DNA of 49,767 nt from Verrucomicrobiota bacterium. Lineage in GTDB: Bacteria > Verrucomicrobiota > Verrucomicrobiia > Chthoniobacterales > Chthoniobacteraceae. The number at the start of each line of letters is the position of its first letter. Position 1 is the stretch's first letter. Positions 25,201 to 33,205 of this stretch are shown piece after piece. A program made the position numbers and the translations under genes. The DNA lies in contig QQND01000009.1 in the NCBI GenBank assembly GCA_003402745.1, forward strand, positions 1 to 49,767. Reading direction: 5' to 3'. The notes under the pieces were generated by a model. It searched no databases, had not been told where the DNA came from, and saw only the letters and a list, made by a program, of their open reading frames with translations.

Positions 25201-25516
25201 CCTGCGCGCACGCACCGAAGACTTCTCCCGCCAAATCGAAGGCGTCGTTCGCCAGCGCGACGAATTCCGGGCATCCGCTGAATCCGCGCGCGCCACGGCC
25301 CGCGAACAAGCATTCGCCCTCGAACGCGAACGCAACGACCTCGTGCGCGGAGACACCGAACAAAGGGAACGCGTCGAGCGCGAACTCGCCCGCCTGCGCC
25401 GCGAGCGCGACAGCGCCGTGCGCCAGCGCGATGCCCTGCGGGAGCGCGCGGATGTCCTTCTGGAACGCCAGCAACACCTCCTAGAGGACATCTCCCGCAC
25501 CACTTCGCAGTCATAA
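22229..25516 (+). CDS. Very long coiled-coil protein
   Basis: A 1095-residue cytoplasmic protein without signal peptide or membrane helix. Residues ~15-105 form a small globular domain (LTLELGDFLHRIPPG, then LSEIYARVPGIF and VRLPYLKVTRLL), an arrangement I have seen described only as a conserved unknown. A Pro/Ala/Glu-rich linker follows to about 175. From there to the end (~900 residues) the sequence is almost unbroken heptad-type, Glu/Arg/Ala/Leu-rich coiled coil with many repeats such as LAAERDQRL and AEHEKALAAAL, resembling SMC arms but with no Walker A or B motif. It could be a filament, spacer or polarity scaffold. ATG 22229 is preceded by GGAAAAAAT. A terminator-like hairpin lies 79 bases past the stop. 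Confidence 0.9.
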   Translation: MNQDSTDAHFATAASAGPVLTLELGDFLHRIPPGALNDGPHLSSQAISFDFAWLDERVQSGDPTVPLSEIYARVPGIFRDPESAHSAVPVRLPYLKVTRLLAQQRTQMAAAAPAALPTQAEPILPVSKETLTAPAETGKAEPADLVEASEPGATSLGQVAPVEDAEPSAPADLTETTGTTPQNALAALEEARLEALREREARLQLEQQLADAQKALEEAQKAATSGTEDPAEELSDWELRAVKQLEDDVETYRKRIRSLLAERDTLQEKNAQLAHQLQTANQPQVAISAPNAGGPAPASPNELQNRISVLKQERAALEKARQEALQQLEDVRSGKTQLENAVVNMSAEAQAQEILALRQQLEKAAKEITQLKNDKELLSDIKKNESDNSERTSAVNDRTVQGLRRSIDAQSKAVSSLTRERDALSEERDALAKDLAASRSAHQTEVEGMRGRLGTAESSAAELQSIKSADSARIQELTTERTQLREKVASLEKTVAELQAQAALAKKEQEEASLKSDAEQRRADAELAAARAATESAVAAAQLESHEKLADLDNQRLKAVEARAATEARAADIERTKSVAEARNKDLETDLENLRKENLELNLRLSDALKGKDDTIAALREEHKLAVDSATNLLKERLEQSEKMHAKALAATKEAGQHALEAAAREHASQVARLQSNLETSKADLQQAVESLQSQLDARIAEHHRSIDTLQTTQAATLELTKVQHQQVIDALRLSNDEALSVLRKSKDEEIDDLEAAYKETILRLESERNQLLTERSRQLADLRAAHEEQLALSRAEHEKALAAALAERAAAVAERDQRLAAVSGDRERRVAEWTTRYEALQAEHARVVATLASERDSTILLKDQQLAEAQAERDRRLTKLTSDHRQALSTLGSAKDFEIAKIREELSSVRVDSDRLRAALADTERRYPAEISRLREDLDAARNETSELTGRLAAAESDSRRRSDQLSREREALLNEKVTLLALLEETRETLRARTEDFSRQIEGVVRQRDEFRASAESARATAREQAFALERERNDLVRGDTEQRERVERELARLRRERDSAVRQRDALRERADVLLERQQHLLEDISRTTSQS

Positions 25517-25583
25517 TCTACGCAGTCATAATTTGGCGGCCACGGACGCCCCACTCCCCCCGCTCCCCGGACGCCCCACTCCC
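25505..25583. repeat. Short direct repeats after the coiled-coil gene
   Basis: CGCAGTCATAAT occurs twice (starting 25506 and 25521), the first copy containing the gene's TAA stop. CGGACGCCCCACTCCC also occurs twice (25543 and 25568). They look like local slippage duplications. Confidence 0.45.
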
Positions 25584-25594
25584 ACTATATGTCC

Positions 25595-25614
25595 CGCTCG
25601 GAAGGAGCGTTTTT
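25595..25614 (+). terminator. Intrinsic terminator of the coiled-coil gene
   Basis: CGCTC-GGAAG-GAGCG followed by TTTTT: a 5-bp GC-rich stem, a 5-base loop and a T-run, 79 bases after the stop codon. Confidence 0.62.
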
Positions 25615-25709
25615 CTCTCCCTTCGACTGGCCATGGCCTGATGACTCCTAGGACCCGCGAAGCTCCGGCTCCGCTTCGAGGGCCCTAAAAGATCTCGGAC
25701 TCTAGCTGC

Positions 25710-26888
25710 TTAAGACACCAAGCGCTCGAGGGTCCAATAGACTCCCGTGAGTCCGATGAGGGCCGAGCCGGGAATCGCCACCCAGCGGCGGAAAGTCTGC
25801 TCGTTCCGGAGCCAGCCCGTAAGCACAAGCGCCCCGGCGATCACCGCCAGTTGGCCGCCTTCCACCCCAAGATTGAACCCGCCCAGAGCGGCCAGCGTGG
25901 AACCCTTTGGAATAGAGAGGTCTCCCAGCGCGCTGGCGAACCCCATGCCATGCACCAGCCCGAACACAAACACCACCGCCAACCGGCTGTGCGTGTACCG
26001 GCCGCGCCAGATGTTTTCCACCGCCACAAACGCAATGGTCGCAGCAATCAACGGCTGTACGACTTTGGAGGGCGCATTAACCTTCCCCGCCGTGGCCAGC
26101 GCCAGAGTCACCGAATGCGCAAGCGTAAACGCACTCACCTGCCACACCAAAGGGCGCCACGCGCGTCCCAGCAAAAAAAGGCCGAGGACAAACAGAATGT
26201 GATCCAACCCCTCGGGAACCACGTGCCCGAACCCTTGTTTGCAAAAGCTCCAAACCGTGCTCACAAGGTCCCCTGAACCCCCGGATGCGGGAACACTCCC
26301 CTCCGTGGCTTTCGACGGAAGCGCCCCCGTCCACTGCGTGAGATCCAAAGTATAGCTGCGCTCGCCGGGAAACAGGACAGCCACTCGGGGATGCGGCGTT
26401 CCATTAACAATGTTTTGAAAAACCACCGATACCTTTGTTTCGGGCATCGACCGGATGTTCCAACCGCTCACCCCCGCGGGCACCGTTGTCCGCCAGCGCC
26501 CTGAGAGGACCACCACGTCCTCGTCCTTTTCCAGTGCGCGGCGCCCCTCCCCCGTAAACTCAAACTGGAATTCGGGCTGGATGCGCCCGATCGGTTCGAG
26601 AAAAAACTCAACGTTCTTTTTAACAAGCTCCACTGCCGCCGCAAGCATTTCAGCCTTGCGTGCTTCCGTAAGGTTTGAAAACAAAATCTGCGTCAGCGAA
26701 GTGGCCGTCACCGGATCCTGATCAAAGCAGCGCGGATTCACCTCCACGCTGAAAGTGGCCGTCCCCCCCTCCTCAAATGAGCCGCACACCGGGATGTCTG
26801 GGATGGGGTGTGCAGAGGCCCCAACTGAGGCGAGACACAGCAACGAACACACCAGCATCATGCGCAGAATTATTTTGGGGAGATACAT
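25710..26888 (-). CDS. HupE/UreJ-like membrane protein
   Basis: A 392-residue protein. The start ATG at 26888 opens a signal peptide (MYLPKIILRMMLVCSLLCLA, cut after ASA near residue 26). A ~190-residue extracytoplasmic beta-rich domain follows (PVCGSFEEGGTATFSVEVN to RSYTLDLTQW), then six or seven membrane helices with the HupE/UreJ_2 signature: GFGHVVPEGLDHILFVLGLF, FTLAHSVTLALA and FVFGLVHGMGFASAL. The conserved histidines in these (GLDH, AHS, HGMG) suggest metal binding; HupE relatives take up nickel, but this soluble-domain-plus-membrane form is uncharacterised and no urease or hydrogenase gene is near. Upstream of 26888 the frame remains open but without a signal peptide. It is divergent from the small secreted protein across 108 bases. 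Confidence 0.86.
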   Translation of the reverse strand: MYLPKIILRMMLVCSLLCLASVGASAHPIPDIPVCGSFEEGGTATFSVEVNPRCFDQDPVTATSLTQILFSNLTEARKAEMLAAAVELVKKNVEFFLEPIGRIQPEFQFEFTGEGRRALEKDEDVVVLSGRWRTTVPAGVSGWNIRSMPETKVSVVFQNIVNGTPHPRVAVLFPGERSYTLDLTQWTGALPSKATEGSVPASGGSGDLVSTVWSFCKQGFGHVVPEGLDHILFVLGLFLLGRAWRPLVWQVSAFTLAHSVTLALATAGKVNAPSKVVQPLIAATIAFVAVENIWRGRYTHSRLAVVFVFGLVHGMGFASALGDLSIPKGSTLAALGGFNLGVEGGQLAVIAGALVLTGWLRNEQTFRRWVAIPGSALIGLTGVYWTLERLVS

Positions 26889-26996
26889 TCCTGCAACTAC
26901 GCCGTAATTTAGCCTTGATTCAAACAAGATTTCATCTGGATTAGGAGGGGTCCGGAAATTCTTCCGCACGCCCCTAACCCAAAAACACAGGACAAA

Positions 26997-27263
26997 ATGA
27001 AGCAACTGCTCTCCCTCGCAATCGCAATCGCCCTCAGCTCCGTCGCCGCCCAGGCTGGCTGCGGCAAAGTTGAAACCACAGAAGGCACCCTGAAGTCGTT
27101 CGACAAGGAATCCAAAACCCTCAAAGTCGAAGGCAAGGACAAGCTCGTGACCGTCACCCTGACCCCCACCACCAAAGGCGCCGATCTGGTTGCCGGTTTG
27201 GTCGGAAAGGCGATCAAAGTGGACGCCGAACACAACAAGGCGACCGTGATTGCTGCTAAGTAA
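26997..27263 (+). CDS. Small secreted protein
   Basis: An 88-residue protein with a clean signal peptide ([20 protein letters not shown]) and a 68-residue mature part beginning [15 protein letters not shown]. The mature part has alternating Lys/Thr/Val strands ([20 protein letters not shown]) and would make a small beta barrel of OB-like size. The cysteine after the cleavage site is not in a standard lipobox, because Gln sits at -3. The ATG at 26997 has AGGA 5 bases upstream, and a strong terminator follows, so this is a single-gene, probably well expressed, unit. Family not recognised. Confidence 0.85.
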   Translation: MKQLLSLAIAIALSSVAAQAGCGKVETTEGTLKSFDKESKTLKVEGKDKLVTVTLTPTTKGADLVAGLVGKAIKVDAEHNKATVIAAK

Positions 27264-27282
27264 TTACCTTCAGTTTAAAAAA

Positions 27283-27309
27283 AGCCCGGCTCAGGCCGGG
27301 TTTTTTTTT
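27283..27309 (+). terminator. Strong Rho-independent terminator
   Basis: AGCCCGGC-TCAG-GCCGGGTT with nine Ts and an opposing A-run (27277-27283) just before the stem. It ends the small secreted protein transcript 20 bases after its stop, before gmd. Confidence 0.96.
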
Positions 27310-27390
27310 GCCCGTCTCCTGCCAGCTCCTCCCAGAATAGCTTCACTTGCCTGCTTTGCAGATCCCTTATTGCTGCTAGATTCGGCCAAA

Positions 27391-28431
27391 ATGAAAGTCG
27401 CTCTCATCACCGGAATCACGGGTCAGGATGGTTCTTACCTCGCTGAACAATTATTAGAAAAAGGCTACACCGTGCACGGAATGATCCGCCGGAGCTCCTC
27501 CTTCAACACCGGCCGCATCGACCATCTTTACAACGACCCTAGCATCCACGGTACCAAGCTCTTCCTGCACTACGGCGACCTGACCGATTCAAGCAACCTA
27601 AACCGGATCCTCGAGCGCACCCAGCCCGACGAGGTCTACAACCTCGCCGCCCAAAGCCATGTGAAGGTTTCCTTCGACGTGCCGGAATACACCTCGGAGG
27701 TGGACGCCCTGGGTACGCTGCGTTTCTTGGACGCGATCAAGGAAGTCGGCCTGCGGGACAAGACCCGCTTCTATCAGGCCTCGACCAGCGAACTTTACGG
27801 CAAAGTACAGGCGGTGCCCCAGGACGAAACGACTCCCTTTTATCCACGTTCCCCCTACGGCGTCGCCAAAATTTACGGCTTCTGGATGGTCGTGAACTAC
27901 CGCGAAGCCTACGGCATCCACGCTTCCAACGGGATTTTGTTCAACCACGAATCCCCCCGCCGCGGCGCGACTTTTGTCACCCGTAAAATCACCATCGCCG
28001 CCGCCCGCATCAAACTGGGCCAACAGGAACAGCTGCATCTAGGCAATTTAAACGCCAAACGCGACTGGGGGTTCGCCCCCGAGTACACGGAGGGCATGTG
28101 GAGGATCCTCCAGCAGGACATCCCCGACGACTACGTGCTTGCGACCAACGAAACCCACACCGTCCGGGAGTTTGTGGAACTGGCGTTTTCGCACGTGGGC
28201 ATGCCCCTGCGCTTTGAAGGCGAAGGCGAAAAAGAGGTCGGCATCGACCCGGCCACGGGCAGGGTGATTGTCGCGGTAGATCCGCGCTATTACCGGCCCA
28301 CAGAGGTGGATTTGCTCATTGGCAATCCGGCGAAAGCCGAGGCGAAATTGGGATGGAAACCAAAGACGCTGTTCAGCGACCTAGTCAAGGTCATGGCTGA
28401 AGCGGATTTGAAGGAAATCAAGGGTCACTAA
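27391..28431 (+). CDS. gmd: GDP-mannose 4,6-dehydratase
   Basis: A 346-residue short-chain dehydrogenase/reductase that converts GDP-mannose to GDP-4-keto-6-deoxymannose, the first step to GDP-fucose, GDP-rhamnose and related sugars of surface polysaccharides. It has the NADP-binding [13 protein letters not shown] (residues 7-19), [15 protein letters not shown], the STSELYGK loop (131-138), the catalytic Tyr156/Lys160 in [12 protein letters not shown] and [18 protein letters not shown], all typical of GMD. Start at ATG 27391; the upstream open frame crosses the terminator. Its usual partner (GDP-fucose synthase) is not adjacent. Confidence 0.97.
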   Translation: MKVALITGITGQDGSYLAEQLLEKGYTVHGMIRRSSSFNTGRIDHLYNDPSIHGTKLFLHYGDLTDSSNLNRILERTQPDEVYNLAAQSHVKVSFDVPEYTSEVDALGTLRFLDAIKEVGLRDKTRFYQASTSELYGKVQAVPQDETTPFYPRSPYGVAKIYGFWMVVNYREAYGIHASNGILFNHESPRRGATFVTRKITIAAARIKLGQQEQLHLGNLNAKRDWGFAPEYTEGMWRILQQDIPDDYVLATNETHTVREFVELAFSHVGMPLRFEGEGEKEVGIDPATGRVIVAVDPRYYRPTEVDLLIGNPAKAEAKLGWKPKTLFSDLVKVMAEADLKEIKGH

Positions 28432-28460
28432 GAGGTACCAAGAGGTACCAAGGGGCACCA
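28431..28460. repeat. Three tandem 10-base repeats at the end of gmd
   Basis: AGAGGTACCA occurs twice head to tail (28431-28450), then once with two changes (AGGGGCACCA). The first copy overlaps the last base of the gmd stop codon. Confidence 0.7.
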
Positions 28461-28538
28461 AGGCCAGGGGTGCGGGCTCCCTTCACAAATCTGTCGCTTC
28501 CCATTTGCTATCCCCCCTTCATCACGTACATTCATCCT

Positions 28539-29069
28539 ATGGCCATGCTCGACGAGGCATCCTTTCAATATGCCATCGAAAACACTCAAGTGATCCAGGC
28601 GCCCGAGCGGCGAATCGACACATTCGGGACCACCACCTTCCGCTTCTACCTAGTTTCAGAGCTGATGGATTCGGTGGGGCAGGTGCGCGTCCGAGACGGC
28701 CGCCTGCACGCGGAACGGCCCCAAATCATCGCGCCGGGTCATCTGCAACGGCTCCTTCTGGACGGGTTTGGCGAGCGGGCTGAACAGTTCATGAGCTGGC
28801 TCCAGGATCACTCCAGCCATCTGGCCATCCTTAAATACGGCTTTCAGTTCAGAAAAACGGACGTCACCGAAACCGTGGCCCACAACAGCGTGGAGGAAGT
28901 GGTCCAAAAAATCAAAGATCAGATCGACTACTCGGAGGATCCGCTCAGCGCCATCCTCCTAGGGGTCGACGAAGGTTGGGAGGTTTGCCTGCTGAAGTTT
29001 GCCTCCGACATGATCCAAGAATCCTCGGGAGGAAACATGGGCGACTTCCGCAGGCGGGGGCTGCTTTAA
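28539..29069 (+). CDS. Conserved-looking hypothetical protein
   Basis: A 176-residue soluble protein starting at ATG 28539 (MAMLDEASFQYAIENTQ). It contains ERRIDTFGTTTFRFYLVSEL, RPQIIAPGHLQRLLLDGFGE and a C-terminal helix-rich part ending in GGNMGDFRRRGLL. Even hydrophobic spacing and good codon use suggest a real, constrained gene, but the family was not recognised. No catalytic motif or signal peptide is visible. It lies 107 bases after gmd on the same strand. Confidence 0.75.
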   Translation: MAMLDEASFQYAIENTQVIQAPERRIDTFGTTTFRFYLVSELMDSVGQVRVRDGRLHAERPQIIAPGHLQRLLLDGFGERAEQFMSWLQDHSSHLAILKYGFQFRKTDVTETVAHNSVEEVVQKIKDQIDYSEDPLSAILLGVDEGWEVCLLKFASDMIQESSGGNMGDFRRRGLL

Positions 29070-29428
29070 CCAAGCCCAGCGCACACTTCTGCGCTCCTGC
29101 ACTCCGGCGCTCTTTGCGCTTCTCCCTCCCCCCTTCCCTCCCCCTTCCCTCTCTTCCGCGCCGCGGCCCGCCCGCGCCCCAGCCCGGACCGATGTTTCAA
29201 GGACGGCAGCTCAACGCAGACTGGAATGGCGAGCCGCTTTCCTCTACAAAGACAGCCTTCCTTTGAAGACTCCGAAAGCGCCCCGTTTTTACGGCGGAGC
29301 TGGCGGCTCCGTTTCGGCGAAATTGAACCTCAGATGCACACCGCTCCTTTCTCCACCATCCGACTGCCCCAGCCGGCCTCGGGCGTTTGCGGACTGAGTG
29401 CGCCAGCGCGCCAGCCCTGGCCTTCGCC
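29070..29428. other. Intergenic, pyrimidine-rich
   Basis: About 360 bases. A run of C/T (29110-29160) is followed by a GC-rich stretch. A 24-codon frame beginning MFQGRQLNADW at 29191 was seen but has no support. The promoter of the LysM-accA pair is expected here, but no clear pair of boxes was found. Confidence 0.35.
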
Positions 29429-30295
29429 GTGAGAGGCTTTTTAAAAGGTTTGTTCGTGCTGTGCCTGACGGCCGCCGTCTTCGGGGGCGGCGGGTATTAT
29501 ACTTATCTGCTTTATATCCATCCTGATGTGGAACTAGACCGGGAGAAAAAATTCCCGGGCCAAATGCAGCCCGCCTTTACGGATCCGACCCTTGCCGAAT
29601 TCCAGAAATGCCTCGATATCGAGGCCATCGGCGACCCCCTGGCAAGCCGGCGCAGTTACGCGGATTTCTTGGATGCTTTCCCGGACTCCTCCATGGCGGA
29701 AGAGGCACGCACGCGCCTCGGCGCCCTCCAAGCGGCTTTGCTTCTGTACCCGCGCGCCTCGCCTGAAAAGCAGATCCTCATTGTCAAATCCGGGGACGTC
29801 CTCAACAAAATCAGTCACAGGCTGAAAACCTCCCCAGAATTGCTGGTGGAAATCAACCGCCTCGAAACCCCCAACCTGCGCATCGGCCAGCGGCTGTATT
29901 GGGTTCCGGCAAACTTTACGGCGCTCATCGACCGACCAGCCGCCAAGGTGGTTGTTTTTCGAGGGGGGGACTTTTTTACGCAGTACCCCATCCTGGAAAC
30001 CCAGGGCAACGCCCGAGTGGGACCTCCGAAAAAGGGGGTGGCTCCTGTGGTGAACGCTAAGGTGCAGGACAAACCCGGCTGGAAAGAGGGACAACGGGTG
30101 AACTTTGGGGAAAAAGGGTTCCGGGAATCTACACACTGGGTGGTCTTGTCCCCGCCGGGCCACACCCTGTACACTCAGTCTGCGGAGCCTGCCGACGCCG
30201 TGCCCAAACCACCCTCAGGTTACGGGCTCGCGCCCGACGCCGTGCGTGAACTCTCGGCATTGCTCCGAAAGAACGACAGTGTCACCATCAAGTGA
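29429..30295 (+). CDS. Membrane-anchored LysM protein
   Basis: A 288-residue protein. The start chosen is a GTG at 29429, placing VRGFLKGLFVLCLTAAVFGG as an N-terminal membrane anchor; a TTG at 29387 would add 14 residues. Residues ~115-155 are a LysM-type peptidoglycan-binding domain (ILIVKSGDVLNKISHRL, LLVEINRLE, LRIGQRLYWVP). The part before it (DPLASRRSYADFLDAFPDSS) resembles a TPR-type helix pair. After LysM comes ALIDRPAAKVVVFRGGDFFT, the beginning of an L,D-transpeptidase (YkuD) fold, but the catalytic HGT...SxGC motif is absent, so cross-linking activity is unlikely. Its stop is 4 bases before accA, so the two are probably cotranscribed. Confidence 0.85.
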   Translation: MRGFLKGLFVLCLTAAVFGGGGYYTYLLYIHPDVELDREKKFPGQMQPAFTDPTLAEFQKCLDIEAIGDPLASRRSYADFLDAFPDSSMAEEARTRLGALQAALLLYPRASPEKQILIVKSGDVLNKISHRLKTSPELLVEINRLETPNLRIGQRLYWVPANFTALIDRPAAKVVVFRGGDFFTQYPILETQGNARVGPPKKGVAPVVNAKVQDKPGWKEGQRVNFGEKGFRESTHWVVLSPPGHTLYTQSAEPADAVPKPPSGYGLAPDAVRELSALLRKNDSVTIK

Positions 30296-30299
30296 TTTT

Positions 30300-31262
30300 A
30301 TGAAGCTGCAGCCTCTCGAGTTTGAAAAGCCCGTCCTGGATCTGGAAGCGAAACTTGCCGACCTTAAAAGCAGTTCCGCCGCCAACGACATCAACATTGA
30401 GGCCGAGGCCAAGCGGTTGGAAGAGCGCTTGGAAAAAACCCGCCACGACATTTACTCCAAACTCACCCCCTGGCAGCGGGTCCAGATCGCACGCCACCCC
30501 GCACGCCCCTTCTCCTTGGACTACATGCAGCTGGCTTTTAAGGACTTCTTCGAACTCCACGGAGACCGGCTCTTTGGGGACGATTCCGCGATGCCAGGCG
30601 GCCTCGCCACCATCGGCAGCCACCGCTGCACCGTCATCGGTCATCAAAAGGGCCGCGACACCAAAGAAAACCTCAAGCGCAACTTCGGCAGCGCCCATCC
30701 TGAAGGCTACCGCAAGGCTCTCCGCTTCATGCGGATGGGTGAAAAATTCGGGCTCCCCTTCGTCTCTCTCATCGACACCCCAGGCGCCTATCCCGGAGTG
30801 GGTGCCGAGGAGCGCCACATCTCTGAGGCCATCGCCCTCAACCTGCGCGAAATGATGTCCCTACGCACCCCCACCGTCGCCGTCATTATCGGCGAAGGCG
30901 GCTCCGGGGGCGCTCTGGGCATCGGCGTCGCCGACAGGGTCCTCATGCTCGAAAACTCCTACTACTCCGTCATCAGCCCGGAAGGATGCGCCGCCATTTT
31001 ATGGAAACACCGCAAACACGCACCCGAAGCGGCGGAAGCGCTCAAACTCACCGGAAAAGATCTGCTCGCGCTCGGCTTGATTGACGAAGTCATTCCCGAA
31101 CCCCTCGGTGGCGCGCATCAGGACCAGACCGCCGCCGTGCGCAACCTCCGCGAGGCAGTCACGCGCCATCTGGACGAACTGAGCAAAAAAAACCTCGAGG
31201 AGCTTTTGGAGACGCGTTACGCCAAATTCCGCAAGTTCGGGGACTTTGCCGGCGTCGAATAG
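30300..31262 (+). CDS. accA: Acetyl-CoA carboxylase carboxyltransferase subunit alpha
   Basis: A 320-residue protein, the usual length for AccA. The subunit pairs with AccD to move carboxylate from biotin to acetyl-CoA, making malonyl-CoA for fatty acid synthesis. The family blocks are intact: an N-terminal helical region (EFEKPVLDLEAKLADL), LTPWQRVQIARHPARP, FFELHGDRLFGDD, GHQKGRDTKENLKRNFG, SLIDTPGAYPGVGAEER, GEGGSGGALGIGVADRVLML and YSVISPEGCAAILW. ATG 30300 lies 4 bases after the LysM gene's stop. accD is not in the window. The gene converges with ccsA. Confidence 0.97.
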   Translation: MKLQPLEFEKPVLDLEAKLADLKSSSAANDINIEAEAKRLEERLEKTRHDIYSKLTPWQRVQIARHPARPFSLDYMQLAFKDFFELHGDRLFGDDSAMPGGLATIGSHRCTVIGHQKGRDTKENLKRNFGSAHPEGYRKALRFMRMGEKFGLPFVSLIDTPGAYPGVGAEERHISEAIALNLREMMSLRTPTVAVIIGEGGSGGALGIGVADRVLMLENSYYSVISPEGCAAILWKHRKHAPEAAEALKLTGKDLLALGLIDEVIPEPLGGAHQDQTAAVRNLREAVTRHLDELSKKNLEELLETRYAKFRKFGDFAGVE

Positions 31263-31318
31263 ACCGGTTCCGCCGTCAGGACCCGGGCGCGAACACCCCA
31301 CCGGACCCCACGGCATCC

Positions 31319-33202
31319 TCAGGCTGCTGCGCCAGCGCTGCGCCAGAAGCGGTTTGGCAGGGAAGCGAACCCGATGAGCACCAGCTGGCTGGTTACAAAA
31401 AGCATGAGCCAGGTAAACGCTGCGGACATGAAGCCGTAGGAATGCAGCCCGATCCCCAGCATGTTCACCCCGAACCAGGACCAGGCCGTGACAATGTTTC
31501 CGGCGATCGCCAGGCTCATGAGGCCGCGCTCCCGCGCGATGCCGCCCCAGCGCGCGTGAAGGAAAAGCGCGTTCCACAACACGATCATCAGCGCCCCATT
31601 TTCCTTCGCATCCCAGCCCCAAAACCGGCCCCAGGATTGGTCCGCCCAGATACCGCCCAAAACCGTGCCCACGAAGCTGAACAACGCGGCGAAGCAGATG
31701 ATTCCATAAACCATCTTCACCAGCGATTTCGCGAGCTCCTGAGTTAGTGAGCGGGTGAAAACCCCCAGCAGGACGTACAACACCGCCAGCAGCCCGGCGA
31801 CGAAGGTGGCCGAATACCCCAGCGTCACAACCACCACGTGGGTTGCCAGCCAGAAGTTGGTGTCCAGCACAGCGCGCATCATCTCCATCGTATCCCCGCT
31901 CAGCGAGAGATTGTGCGCGATGATGAGCGTCAGGAAACCCGCCGAGGAAGAGACCAAAATGCCGATCCCGTTTTTCCAAACCCGTTCCAAAAGCAGACCC
32001 AGCACGCAAGCGCCCCAGCCGATGAAAATGGCTGAAGAATAAAGGTTGGTCACCGGAGGCCGGCCTTCAAGCACCATGCGATAAATCAGCCCGCTGGAAT
32101 GAACAAACAGCGTCATCAGCGTCAAGAGGCGCCCAGTTTCCAGCAGCACGGCCAGCCGGCCGGGTGCGAGGGTGAAAACCAGCACGCAAAGCCCCGCCAC
32201 AACGTAAAGCACGAGCGCCTTGTAAAAGGGCGCCAGATGGTTAAACACCTGTTCCCGCTTGCCTTTGTTAAGCAGCGCGTGCCCGTAGGGCGCCAGCTGC
32301 TCCTTATAGGCCTCCACCGCCGCCTTGAAAGCCACGGCATCGCCACTGCGAAAAGCCGTCCCCATCGAGGCGTAAGCACGCAAAGCCGGAGGCACCGGCT
32401 CGCCCCGCGCAATTTGAAAAATTGCCTCGTCTGTCCGCACCCAGCCTTCCACACCCGCGCCAGGCTGGCTCGGAGGAATTACCAGCGCCGGCGCGATTTC
32501 TTTCATCACCGAAGCGCGTTGCAGTTCGGTAATCAGCTTTTCCAGAGCCGCCTCGTTGTGGGGCTTGCCCGCCTGCTGGTCCTTAGCAGCCTCCCGCCCT
32601 GCAGGAACCGCCTCCACAAAACGCTGTAAATCCTTTTCCCAATCTTTGGAGTTCTGCGGCTGCACGGTGTTCTGAAGCCGCATGTAGAGGCCCACCGAAT
32701 TCCAAAGCTGGAGCAGCGCCCTGTCATACGGTGTGCGGGCCGACTCCTCCACGGCTCCCGCGCGGCGCGCCTCCTCGCGCACCTCCCCCAATTTGGGCGC
32801 CACCTGGTTCCACGAAAAATGCTTCCCGTCGGTGAGCTTCGACGCGTCGGCATCAAGGGGCAGTCCAAGCAACCCCTTCACCTCCGTGTGCAAGATCCGG
32901 AACACGGGCCGCGTGTCGGCCAACTCCTGTTTGAAAAACATTTCCAGCAGCCATTCAGAAGCGCTCAAAGTTTGGGCGCGACCCTCCCAAGGGGCCGTGT
33001 TGACGGTCTGTTTCTCACGAATCTGCAGGAGGGTATTCCGCGCCAGAGAATCCAGCGGCTGCACTCTGCCGCCGGCGATCAACGGCAGTCGCGCGAACGC
33101 GTGAACTGCCATCGCTCCCTCCTTGTCAGAGGGTGCCCGCCAGGCTGAAAGAATCCACAATAGGGCAAGGGCGGCAATGAGCCGGGGAAGGTTCTTTTTC
33201 AT
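31319..33202 (-). CDS. ccsA: Cytochrome c biogenesis protein CcsA
   Basis: A 627-residue protein of system II cytochrome c assembly, which with ResB/CcsB carries haem across the membrane and attaches it to CxxCH apoproteins. The C-terminal half (from ~330) has about eight membrane helices, with the haem-binding WWD-type motif WGRFWGWDAKEN at 524-535 and flanking histidines (for example His455 in ATHVVVV). The N-terminal ~300 residues are an extra, mainly extracytoplasmic domain after a first membrane helix; this long extension is typical of the larger CcsA/ResC-like proteins of PVC and Bacteroidetes, not of short CcsA. Its start is 3 bases past the resB stop, so the pair forms an operon reading leftward. 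Confidence 0.95.
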   Translation of the reverse strand: MKKNLPRLIAALALLWILSAWRAPSDKEGAMAVHAFARLPLIAGGRVQPLDSLARNTLLQIREKQTVNTAPWEGRAQTLSASEWLLEMFFKQELADTRPVFRILHTEVKGLLGLPLDADASKLTDGKHFSWNQVAPKLGEVREEARRAGAVEESARTPYDRALLQLWNSVGLYMRLQNTVQPQNSKDWEKDLQRFVEAVPAGREAAKDQQAGKPHNEAALEKLITELQRASVMKEIAPALVIPPSQPGAGVEGWVRTDEAIFQIARGEPVPPALRAYASMGTAFRSGDAVAFKAAVEAYKEQLAPYGHALLNKGKREQVFNHLAPFYKALVLYVVAGLCVLVFTLAPGRLAVLLETGRLLTLMTLFVHSSGLIYRMVLEGRPPVTNLYSSAIFIGWGACVLGLLLERVWKNGIGILVSSSAGFLTLIIAHNLSLSGDTMEMMRAVLDTNFWLATHVVVVTLGYSATFVAGLLAVLYVLLGVFTRSLTQELAKSLVKMVYGIICFAALFSFVGTVLGGIWADQSWGRFWGWDAKENGALMIVLWNALFLHARWGGIARERGLMSLAIAGNIVTAWSWFGVNMLGIGLHSYGFMSAAFTWLMLFVTSQLVLIGFASLPNRFWRSAGAAA

Positions 33203-33205
33203 GGC

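Noticed and set aside
30999-32009. 336-codon reverse frame spanning accA end and ccsA
   Set aside because: It overlaps both accA (antisense) and ccsA (same strand, other frame), both of which are clearly real.
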